DNA of 64,000 nt from Rhineura floridana (taxonomy: Eukaryota; Chordata; Lepidosauria; Squamata; Rhineuridae): positions 26,108,203 to 26,172,202 of the forward strand of contig NC_084493.1 of NCBI RefSeq assembly GCF_030035675.1. The letters run 5' to 3'. The notes beneath the pieces were generated by a model. The model searched no databases and was not told where the DNA came from. It was given only the letters and a program-made list of their open reading frames with translations. A program made the position numbers and the translations under genes. Positions 1 through 12,300 of the stretch are shown piece after piece. The number at the start of each line of letters is the position of its first letter. Within the stretch, counting starts at the first letter, position 1.

Positions 1-175
1 TCCCGAAACTGCAGGAGCTTTGCTGCAGCAGATCACCCTAATGCAGCTTCAGCATTCAGCATTCAACCCCGTTTAACCTTACAGCACCAGGCAATGTAAA
101 TTCCAAAGCAGTTTCAGAACGGAGTTCACCTCCATTAAACAGCTACTACAGCTTTCCCCAACAGGCCCTGCTTTG

Positions 176-298
176 CAGCTGAGACTAATTTCAGTCACTT
201 CCTCCTTTCTTTCTCCAGAGCTTGCATTGGGCTATGATTGAGTGCATTGTTACCTGAGTCAGGTGAGGTGAGAGTGGGCTTTGGGTGGGCAATATAAA
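176..298 (+). promoter_or_regulatory. ZP3: ZP3 proximal promoter: TATA box and two E-boxes
   Basis: A TATAAA box lies at 293-298, about 50 bases before the ZP3 start codon, which fits a transcription start near 320-330. Two CANNTG E-boxes lie upstream, CAGGTG at 260-265 and CAGCTG at 176-181. In mammals the oocyte factor FIGLA drives Zp genes through an E-box upstream of a TATA box. Using either of these E-boxes that way is inference; the TATA placement is directly visible. Confidence 0.6.
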
Positions 299-348
299 GG
301 TCTGCAGCAAACTGGCTTCCTTGATTTTGGATTTGTTGAGCAGGCAAG

Positions 349-3300
349 ATGGGGCTTTTAGGGAATTTGGCCTTTGCTTTACTTTGTTGGATTGGGGGGG
401 AGGTAGTTTCATATGATCCCTGGGAGTTTGCTCCCAGGAACCCAATGGTTTGGAGACTTTCTGCAAGAACTGTTCCTCCTCCTCCTCGGGAGCCCTATGC
501 TCCTTCTTGGCATGAGTCCTCTTCTTGGGCTTGGGTTGATACTTCCCAGACTAGGGCTTTGTCCTACTTGAATCCTGTGGCTGTGCAATGTGGAGAGGCT
601 CAAGTGGTGGTAACAGCCAACAGGGACCTGTTTGGGACTGGGAGGCTTATCCAAGCTACTGACCTTAGGCTGGGTTCTCCTGGCTGTCAGTACACATCCT
701 TTGATGCTGCTAAGGATGTAGTGACCTTCGAGGTTGGACTCCATGAGTGTGGTAGCACCTTGCAGGTAACTTCATATTTTATATATATATATCACCTCTT
801 TGTTCATAAGAAGCTGCCTTATACTGGGTCAGACCATTGGTCCATCTAGCTCAGTGATGTCTACCCTGACTGGCAGTGGCTCTCTCTGGTTTCAAGCAGG
901 GAGTCTTTCCCAGTTCTCCCTGCAGATGCTGAGAATTGAACCTGGGACCTTTGACATGCAAGGCAGATACTCTACCAGTAGCTCTACCACTGAGCTACTG
1001 TACTAGTTTTCAGGCTGTGGTTCAATAATGGGATAAAGCCTTGTCTTGCTTGGAGCCCAGCTGATCCCAAAAGTAAGAGGCTTATCATTACCCATTGGTC
1101 TACTATGCTAAAGGCTGTACTTGAAATGAATTGTATCAGATGCTGAAATTTGGAAAGCTGAAGCCAGGGGGAAGCAATGTAGGGTCCTCCACAATACTGA
1201 CAATATTTTTATTTATTTATTTATTTATTTTTTTATTTGATTTATTAGTCGCTCATCTGGCTGGAAACCCAGCCACTCTGAGCGACGTACAAAATAAAGG
1301 CATATAAACATCAGACATAAAAGTGTATAAACATCAAAAAAGAAGCAATAAAACTAAACAACAAAGTAGAAGCTATCCCCCAACCCACACAGCCCAACCC
1401 AAAGATCAGAAAGTCCTCCTAAAGAAGCTCCCTTTTGAAGGCTGGAGGGTGGGGCAAGGCAGGTGGAAGCAGCCTCCCCTGATGGCAACAGAGTCTCTCT
1501 CCCCTCATAGTCCTTCTCTTGAGGCAGCTCCCTTTTGAAGGCTGGAGGGTGGGGCAAGGCAGGTGGAAACAGCCTCCCTTGATGGCAGCCAAGTCTCTCT
1601 CCCCTCATAGTCCTTCTCTTGAGGCAGCTCCCTTTTGAAGGCTGGAGGGTGGGGCAAGGCAGGTGGAAGCAGCCTCCCCTGATGGCAACAGAGTCTCTCT
1701 CCCCTCATAGTCCTTCTCTTGAGGCAGCTCCCTTTTGAAGGCTGGAGGGTGGGGCAAGGCAGGTGGAAGCAGCCTCCCCTGATGGCAGCCGAGTCTCTCT
1801 CCCCTCATAGACAATACTGCCTATCGTTCCTGACCTTCGGCTATGTGAGCTGGGGCTGATGGGAGTTTGCATAGAACAGTGGTAGGGAGCCTTTTTCAGC
1901 TTCAGGGCCACATTCCCTTGTGGGGAAAACCTCTGGGGGCCATAAGCCACTGATGGCTGGAGCCAGAAATGGGTGGCATAATGGATATAACTTAATGTTT
2001 GGCACAGTAGGCTGTTCCAGCCATGCAACAATCAGAGGTCTCTCTGTAGGCATGCACCCTTCTCCATCCAGGTAAGGAAGAAGCGTTATCACAGTTCAAG
2101 GACTCCTTCTGACCAGGTGAAAGCACTTGTGGAGGTTGCAGAGCAGGACCAGTGAGTGGTGAGATCTAGGAAGCTGAAGAGGGAGAAATGGCCTTAGGAA
2201 CAGTCTCAAGGCCTGGCCTGTATTTGGCACCCAGGCCTGAGGTTGCCCACCCCTAGTGTCCAACAACATCTTGAGGGCACTACATTGGCTATTCCTGGCT
2301 CAAGCAATGCTTGCATTTGCCTGCTCAGTGATGCCTTATGGTGCAAGGTATGAGGAGAGAAGAGAGAGGTCTGTTAGGGCTTCAATCTTTTACTTAAGTT
2401 CCCCACCACCTTTTCCCCCCTCTCAACTAGGGCTGGAGAAGAAATTTGATTCAGTTTGTATTTAAAGCTGAATTGATCAAATGTCCACTTTTTAGAACAA
2501 TATGAGAACTGAAACACAGCCATCCGCCCAAAATCGCACTTTCCCGAATTTTCGGATGCAGTTCTCCAACCAAACAATGTTTACAAAAATGCAACACCCT
2601 CTCTCTCTCAAATGGCAGGTGAGAGAGGAATTAGAATATAATCACTTTTGATGAGCTTTCTTAGTATCTACATGGTATGTATGCTGTTGGGTAGACAGCC
2701 AGTAGGAGTGGAGGAGAAATTCCATTCAGTTCACATTTAAAAGTGAACCCACCTACCTTGCAATCTCTGAAACAACACATGAACCAAAGTAAAGCTTTCC
2801 TTTCCACCTCCCCAGATTTTGGAGTGCAGTTCTCCGCCAAGTAATGTGTACGAAAAAGCACAGACATAGTAACAGACTTGGAAATGATTACACTTTCATT
2901 AACATTAGCAAAAATTGAAATTGCATAACAGTGGAAGCAATCTAAAGTACCATCAGTTCTTGACTGGTTTAACAATCTGGGATACCATCAGTTTGATAAA
3001 AGTAACATATTATTTAGGAGAAAATAATGGACAAATAAATCAATATATAGATAACTGGGCAATTTTTATTTTTTGGAACCAAATGTGTCCATACAAATTA
3101 TTTTCTTTGCTTTGATTTTTCCAATACATGTAATTGTGTTTATGCTTTTGATAATATGCTATTTATCCCTTTTTTCTTATATAGATAATTAGTAATGCCT
3201 TTCTTCTTATACATATATACAAGCTGAATTAGATGTATCTCTGAAACAAAAATGCATAGACTAGGGTAAAGTGTGCGTGTAAGTGTGTATCTTAGTGAAG

Positions 3301-6300
3301 ACATATGGACGTGTGTTATATTGGGGGAAATTGCATACCAAAGCATGTGTACATTAGAAGTTAGCACTAAAATGCTAGTGAATTTTCATGCAATCTTTTT
3401 TCTAAGTCAAACTGGTGTGGAGATGTAGAGTATTGAATTTAAGAATAGAAAAATGAGGAACTGAAATTGTTAGATTCACCCATTCCTAGCAGGCAATGGA
3501 TTAGTATCTATTGGCAGTTCTGGAAGTGACTTGGCACTAGATCAACAAGGGTTTTGGACTCCCTATTTAACAGTAGCCACACTTGGACCTAACACAGGCT
3601 ACAGTCCTCTTTGGCACATTTATGTACCTGACCCATGGGCAAATTCCTTATCCCCGAGCCTTGGTGTTTTCCAGCTAAAAAACGAAATGAGTGCTGATGC
3701 AATCTGCTGTTCCTTAAAATGGCAAACAAAATTCACTGCTATGGCTGGCCTTGTTCCTTACTTGTGAAAATTAGATATTAGTTGCCTTTGATATGGTCTC
3801 CATAGAGCTCTGGTAGCCAGTCTTTTTTAGAGTGTTTGGTTTTGTCAGGGGTGTCACTAGGGTGGTGCGGCAGGTGCGGGCCGCACCGGGTGACACCACC
3901 AGATGGGGGTGACACCCAGAGCCGCCCCCCCCCAGGCACCGCCTAGGCACCAACAAGAGTCTTTGTGTGGCACACCAGCTGCCTTCCTCGGCTGTTAGAA
4001 GTTGGAAGTGGCGGCAGACAACAAGGCGGTGGCGCGCTCCCGGGCCCTGTTGTTCGGCTGCACGCTCCTAGAGGCCACACGCGCACTCCGCTGCACACGC
4101 GATTGCTTGGAGTCTGAGAGAGAAGGTGCTGCGGGCTGCACCGGGTGACACCAACCCAAGTGACGCCACTGGGTTTTGTTTGTATTAGAATCCTGATCTG
4201 TGGTAGTCCAAATGTCAATTTAGATTTGCATAGGCAGGTCTTCCTAGTCTATGATTTGTAGAATACTGTAGGTGGTTGGCTTTCTCCACCCTCGATGCCA
4301 TCACCTGTATATCTACCCCAACCTTTTAGAAATCTAAAACTCTGTGGGCACCATAACATTTCACAAAAGCAGGACTAGTGATACTCAGACCCTCATACGA
4401 CAGACAAAACACCCATCCAAAGAAAGCAGACAAAAGTAGGCAATGCCTCCAAGAAATACAGGCACCCAGACAAAAATAAATTGGGAGTCACAGCAGCCAA
4501 GGGGGATGTCTGGAGGTGCCATAATGCCCATGGGCACCATATTGGTGACCCCAGAGCCACTTCCTTCCCAGCAACTATTTTGCACCAGGCTTCAGCTGGT
4601 GGACCTTGGAATTCTAATAAATGGAAGCAGATCCTGCAAGTCTTAAGGCTACCTACTCAGTAATGGAGACTGTAGCATCTTTAAAAATACGTAGTGCTTA
4701 CCTCCTGCTGTGTAGGGATTACTTATAACACTGTTGAAATTGTGTGGCAATCAGTGATGGAAAGATCTGTCCATTTTGATTCTGGTTCTCATTTTTCCAA
4801 TCTGAAATTCAGCTCTCCACATTTTTGCAGCCATTTGTGAACCTTTTTAAAAGAATTCTTAACTCCATCAGCATTTTAGTGTGAATTTCTCCTAATAAGC
4901 ACACTTTGTATGATTTGATCAATGTATGCATTTTTGCAAGCAATTTCTTCTAATATAATGCATTTATGTATGTTATTTCCACGATTATTATGCACACTTT
5001 CCCTAATCTATGCATTTTTGCAAATGTTTCCTTGGAGAGCTGAATCACAAAGTTCTGATAAGTGTGAATGTCAAAGGATGGCTGCACGTTGCTTTTTGTA
5101 TTGTTTTGAAGAGTGTGTTTTAGGTTAGTAGGTTTTAAATGCAAACTGAATTGAATTTCTCCTCGTCCCTAAATGAAATTGTGTGACCATTTCAGAGGGG
5201 AATGTTGTTACATGAAGTGTGCTCTGCACAGCTGTCTGTGTGAAGCACAAGCGCTTACTGACAGTATTTACATATGCAAAAGCCTAAGTAATTGACTATT
5301 TTGGGATACTTTGGTTGGTCATAATAAAAGGACAGAATAAAAGAGTCAATTTAACCCTTAGCCATGCATGCAAACCCACCTTTTCCTCTGCTTCGCTCAC
5401 TTGGTGGGGTTGTCCCTGAGAAAAGCCTATTTGGCATGCATGCAAAGGACTGACAAAGCGCACCGCAGAAGATGATGTAATCATCCCTCCTCTGAAATAA
5501 TTGGTGGTGCTTCATTCCTGCCTGTTGCTGCTCCTCTATACACGGACCACTAGTGTTGATGTTTGCCCTTTTTAGGTTGTTTTTAGTCTGCCACCTCCTC
5601 CAATAGAAAGCAAGAATATTAATTAGAAATGAATGAAGGCTTTCTAGCTGCTGAAACCTAAATAAAAGGATCTGTTAGCAGACTTGGCTTATGAATGAAA
5701 GTTTATTCGACCATATGGTCAACAAAAACATAGGAAAATAGTTAAATATTTTGAATAGCTTGAACATTGTGGGGTATTATATGTCTGGAGGAGCACGATG
5801 GTTCTGTGGCCTTCCCTGTCCAAGCTGCTCTAAACCGGGTGCGTGGCATGGGGGGAGATCTACTTAATTTGTGTGTGTTTTCTAGAGTCCAGAGAGGTCC
5901 ACAAACCAAAGTCAGTTGCAAAATAGAGGCTCGATGGGTTGGGCATATAAGAATTGAGGAACAGGCTATCTCTAAGCACACAGTCCAGGGACAATCTCAA
6001 CAGTCATTTCCTGTAAAAACCAGGTTTTAGTTTATATAAACATAATTTTATACTACAACTTCATAAAAATATCAAAGCAGTTTATAGCAGTTATATATTA
6101 TACACACAAGAAAACCACATAAATTAAAAATCACAAATTGCCAGCTAACTGTTAAAGAAAATATTTTCTAAGGCCACGTCCACACCATACATTAATTCCA
6201 TTTTAAACAGTCACGGCTTCCCCCAAAGCATCCTGGGAAGTGTAGTTTATGAAGTGTGGTGAGAGTTGTTAGGAGACCCCTATTCCCCTTATAGAGCTAC

Positions 6301-9300
6301 AATTTTCAGAGTTACTGGGAAGTGGTACTGCCTGTTAAACTACTCTAGAAATTGTAGCTCTGTGAGGAGAATAGGGGTCTTCTAACAACTCTCAGCACCC
6401 TTCACAACTACACTTCCCAGAATGCTTTGGGGGAAACCATGACTATTTAAAGTGGTATAATGCAGTCTTAATTGTCTACATAAGCCTGGTGGCATAACGT
6501 TTTTAGTAACTGTTTAAAAGTTGATACAGAAGATGCCTGCTGAATCCCTATTGGAAGAGCATTCCACAGAACTGGGCTGATAATGCTAGAGGCTCCGTTC
6601 CCTCCCCCCGGTGTTCATTTTTCTGCAATCTAATTTGGGGGGGAGGATTTCTTGCTATTGCTAGACAGTTGGGAGTCAAGAAGTTGCTGATCTACTACAA
6701 ATAATCCAGGAGATCTTGATCTACCTTCTGCTTGCTCCTACTCTTAAATTATTCTTTTACTAAAACATTATATAGATTGGTGTTTTACTTCCTCCAGATG
6801 ACTCCAGAATCCTTTGTCTACAGCATAAGCTTGTACTATAAACCTACTCCAACCAATGCAGTTATCATAAGAACGAGTCCAGCTGAAGTCCCCATTGAAT
6901 GCCACTATCCAAGGTGAGTTAGGAAGATGACATTAATGATAACCAAAGGAGTGGGAGCTCCCAAATTGTGGTCCATGGACCACCAGCGGTCCACAAGCTT
7001 CATTCAGCTGGTTCATGGTGTGTCTGGATTTGTGGCTGAAGATGGGAGACAGCCCATCTATTCTTGTTGGTTTAAATTGTGTTATTGCTGTTTAAGTTTC
7101 TTATGCTGTATTAGTTTGAATTTTATAAAAATGAAAAAACAAAAATAAAAAACAAGAAACAATAAAAATACAATTAAAAATCATAGTGTCTAACTACAAC
7201 CAGCGGAAGAATCTTAAGTGGTTAGCCAAGACCCTTGGCAGTTTTTGAGCTGTCTGTGGGAAACTTTGAGAACCACTGCTGTAGGGTCTTTCACTTTATT
7301 TTTCTTTCTTTCCAGGAGAAGCAATGTGAGCAGCAAAGCCATCAAGCCAATTTGGGTTCCCTTCAGCTCGACAATTTCTGCCGAACAGAAGCTGAGCTTC
7401 TCCTTGCGCTTAATGAATGGTACTAGAAATTTCAGAAATACTCCATTACTTCATGCAGGACATTGGCAGCTGGCAGGGTTCTCTGATGATGGAAGCGAGT
7501 TTATTGTTTATATGCCACCTTTCCTCCAAGGAGCTCAAGGTGGTATACAATTGTGGTTCTCCTCCTCCCAATTTTATCCTCAAACAACCCTGTGAGGTAG
7601 GTTAGGCTGAGAGACAGCAACAGGCCCAAAGTCACCCAGAGAGTTTCATGGCCAAACAGGGATTCTGAACCCTGGTCTCCCAGGTCCCAGTTGGATATTC
7701 TAACCTCTGCTCTACACTGGCTGTTACCAGGTTTCAGGGTGCAGGCTTTTTTTCCTTGGCTCAGCAATCTAAGCAGCACCAGGCAGGTGGAGCTAGTTGC
7801 TCTTTAAATCTCTGCACAGCTTCTCTGACCTAGCATCACTGTGGGGCATTGCAAAAATTAAAAGGGTAGCTAGACCCACTTGCCCAGTGCTATTTGGAGT
7901 TGTCGCCATAGGCACGTAAGCCGGCCAGGGTCCATGACAGAGAAGGGCTGTCCCTGACTTAATGACCAATTTTTGCCTCTGCAAAGAGTTTCTTGAGAAA
8001 CTGGTTTTATTCCAAAAATAAAGTTTAAAGATTAATTCTCCATTAACTTTCAGTGTGTCTATCTGAAAAGAGATGTAGGCAGTCCAGCAATGGGGGTGTG
8101 TGTATCCACATCCACCCAATGATGTTATATACCAAGATTGCAACAGTCACTGCTTCTTCGTTCACCGGAGGCATGTGCACAGAGGAAAGACATGTGTAAC
8201 CAAATTAAGGGGAGGGTTTTCAAATGTGTATCAAGTAACCATACCCACAGACCTAGAATCAATCTCGTCGAAAGCAGGATGTTGAGGATGAGCATGAATG
8301 ATTCCAGATGATAGCACAAAAGTATTTTTAAAGCAGGTTAGTGTGTACGCAGCCTAAGTTAATTTGACTTGTGTGCAATTGTAATGCAACTTTGAACTCA
8401 GAGCATAGTGAGGCTCAAAGTATGGAAAAAATGCTCACAGTTATGCAAGACATGGTTTAGCAGTCAAGCATTATGTGCTTCCATTGTATTTGCCGCCCTG
8501 GGCTCCTACTGGGAGGAAGGGTGGGATATAAATAAATAAATTTGAGCAAGTCATTGAGCCCTGCTTGTTGGAAGTAAAGCACCAATTCATCTTACATATG
8601 ATCTGAACCAGTGAGGGGTGATACAGAAAGACAATATATTTCTTTCCTCTGCTGATTCCTCCTCTAAAGTGTTTGTTATTTTTGCAGGCTTTGCTTCTCC
8701 CACTTTAGAGGAATCGGACAGAAAGGCAATGTGTTCTTCCCTCTGCTATTACTCCCCCCGCCACACACTGGTTCAGGTCACTTGTAACCGATGTTGGTGC
8801 TTTACTCCTAACAATTAGACATATCAAGGCAATGCTGAAGTCTGTGCTAAATAACTTGCATTCCTTCCAGGTAAGATTCTGTAACCGTCTTGCCTTCCAG
8901 GTGACTGGAGTGCTGAGAGAGCTTCCACTGGATACCAGCTGGGGGATGTGATGTACATCCAGGCTGACGTGAACACGGAGAACCACATGCCTTTGAGGCT
9001 GTTTGTTGACAGCTGCGTAGCCACGCTGAGCACAGGCAGAGATTCCATTCCCCGATATCCCATCATTGACTACAAGGGGTAAGAGCTTTCTAGGGCTGTA
9101 TTCACTAGTCACTAGGCTGCTTTTCCAGCCCAGTTTATTTATTAATTATTATTTATTACATTTATATCCCACCTTTCTTTTAATGAAACTCAAGGCAGCT
9201 TACATATGGTTCCCAGGCGGTCTCCCATCCAGGCACTGACCAGACCTGACCCTGCTTACATTGAGCAGGGAGCTGGCCTTATGTGCTTTCAGACCATAGC

Positions 9301-12300
9301 CTGGGACAGTTGCTGCAGGGAAAGAGGGCCTGCTGCAGGCTGGATGAGGAGACCTTGTGGGCTACATGAGGCCTATGGGGCCCTAATTCTCCACCCTGGT
9401 ACTAGCATTACTAGGATCTTTGTGAAATAGGAATTACTGCTGATGGCTAGAGATTAGGGGAGAAGGATTAGATCTAGTTTGCATTTAAATCCAAATCTGC
9501 CTAATTAGCATGTTCCAAAACAATATGAACCAAAACACAGCCATCCATTGGAATTTGCAATTCTCCAAATTTTGTAATGCCAAATTTGTGCAGCCAACTC
9601 AGCATATGCTAAGTTAAACTGTACATAAACGTTGGTGAAAATAACATACAAAATGCATTATATTGGGGAAAATTGTGTTGCAAAAATGTTTATATTAGGC
9701 AAATTTGCATTCAAGTGTGTGTGTATTAGGAGAAACGGACTGATGGATTTTCATGAGGACCTCTTTTTTTAAAAAAATTGCAAATTGTTACGGCAATATG
9801 GATAACTGATTTTAAGAGGGGAAAAATGAGAAACTAAAATGACAGATTTGCCTCTCAATGTTGTGTGGGAGGAGAGCTTTGTGCATACCATGGACTGCGA
9901 ATAAAACAAATAATTGGGTGTTAGAACAAATTAAACCAGAGCTATCACTAGAAGCTAAAATGATGAAACTGAGGTTATCATACTTTGGACACATCATGAG
10001 AAGACATGATTCGCTAGAACAGACAATAATCCTGGGAAAAACAGAAGGGAGTAGAAAAAGAGGAAGGCCAAACAAGAGATGGATTGATTCCATAAAGGAA
10101 GCTACAGACCTGAACTTGCAGGATCTGAACAAGGTGGTTTACAACAGATGCTATTGGAGGTCTCTGATTCATAAGGTCATAATTGCCTTGAAGGCACATA
10201 GCAGCAGCAACAAAACTGACAGCCCTAATCTCTGTGTGCTTTTAGCTGCCTGGTTGATGGGAGGTCAGACTCCAGCTCCAGCTTTGTTTCTCCAAGGCTC
10301 AAAGAGGATCTCCTCCAGTTCACAGTAGATGTCTTCAGATTTACAGGACATCCTCAAGACCTGGTAAGAGGCCTTGTTGTGTCCAGTCTGCCTTAAATTG
10401 CAGCATTATGATGTTGCATTTCCCTCCATGTCCTAATCTGTCTTTTATATACCTGGCTTCTCTAGATCTACATAACTTGCCACCTGAAAGTTACTGCAGC
10501 TGACCAGGCCCCTGATCCTGCAAACAAGGCTTGTTCCTTCAATGAAGCTAATAACATGTGAGTGCACTAATGTCAGAGGTTTGATCTCCTATGTGTGAAA
10601 AATCTTATGCTGGAACTTGAAAGTATCCCCCCTCCCAGTAAAACACAAGGGGCTTTGATTTCTCAAATGCTATAAACACCCTATTTATGCAAGAATGGCT
10701 TCCTACTAAGCATACCTGAACAAAATAAGGTTTGTAGTTATTCACATTTTGCTCTGTTAATAGTATAAAAGGAATAATAAAAATCAAGAAAATTCCTTCG
10801 GCTCAAAAATCTTCTGTTATAAGAAGTTCGTTCCTCTTTCTGTCCAAATATCTCCCAGTCCATCTTCTCTGCCTTCCATAACTGGCAGGCAGGTACTAAC
10901 TCCCAGTTCTAACCAGAATCTTATGTTCTACCTGCTCACCTTCAATCCCCCCTCCTTTCAGCCTCTTTGTTATCACAAGTCTGTTCTCTCAAGGCCAACA
11001 CAAGGATTCTGCAAAGAAAACACCAGTCAGCTTCTATGGCTTGCACCTGGACCATTGCTATCCAGCAGGTGGGGACCTTTGGCCCTTCAGATGTTGCTGA
11101 ACTACAGCTCCTACCAATAAGCATGGCCAATGGCCAGGGATGATAGTTGTAATTCAGCAACATCTAGAGGGCAGTGGGGACTAATGGCTCTGTCAGTGAG
11201 GCAGTGAATCTACTCTGGAGTTCAGTCAGACCTTTCTAGAAGCTGTCCAAGGTTCTGAAACCTATACCCAAAATAAACGCAGCACCTTAGACAGCTCCTT
11301 GAAAGTTCAGACTAAAATCCAGAGGGATTCAGTCAGAGCCATGGGTCTCCACTGCTGAGAGCCAAAGATTGCCCATGGCTGCTATACAGACTACATAAAA
11401 AGTTTGGTTCCAGGCAATATGGCTGTCCTCCTGCTTCTCTTGCATGATATGGCAGGGTACAAAATGATTAAATGAGCCACCTCGTCTCAGGCCTGTGACA
11501 CTAACATGCTGTTGTAAGTTTGGGGGGATGCCGTCTTTGGATCCCCTCCAAGCTTGTGGTTTTACAACTGCAAGATGGGAGTCTGTAATAAAAGGAACAG
11601 TTGCCATGGTCAGTCCAGTCTCTTGAGTTAATGGCCCTAGCCAAGTGTCTCTTTAGATTACTAAAGAGCTGTCCATGTACACATTTATTATCACTGAAAC
11701 AACTAGCTTGTGATGCTTCCAGAAGTGCCCTCCCCCAAATTGGGGAGGCCATGTCATCCTAGGTATGGGAGAACAATAGGCCAGGGTCTTTGTCTGGAGC
11801 TGGGAAGACATAGAGGATTGACTTGCTCTCTGTGCTGAACCCAAAGCTGTGGCATAGGGACCCCTCCTAGAAACCTAATGGAGCAGCAAGATGTGTTGGA
11901 GTCCTAACCCTGTGAGCCCTTCCAGCCTGTATATACATATAAATAAAACTATATGTCACAAAGACACCATAAGCTCCAGTGACCTTCATTCCAAGGAAAC
12001 GGAGATCTGTGCTGGCTCCCCTGAAATCTCCCACTGCTCAGACTGAAGTGCACATAACAATACACGCTGAAAAGAACTAGAGGAAGTGGTAGTAAACAGC
12101 CTGTCCACTTGCTAACAATTTGCTCAAAATTGAATACCATCCTAAGTACTTAACCTATGAAACATATTCCCACAATATAGTGGTGGCCGCTAACATAGCT
12201 AGCTGTGAAACATGGTTAAGGCAAATCCATGGATAAACGGGTTTAACAATAGCTTGGCCACAGCAGAGGGGCCTCAACTACACATGTCCTGATTCAAATC

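Noticed and set aside
349-849. Single-exon 166-codon ZP protein
   Set aside because: The frame passes through a good donor at 766 into intron and a SINE. The downstream exons complete the ZP module in phase.
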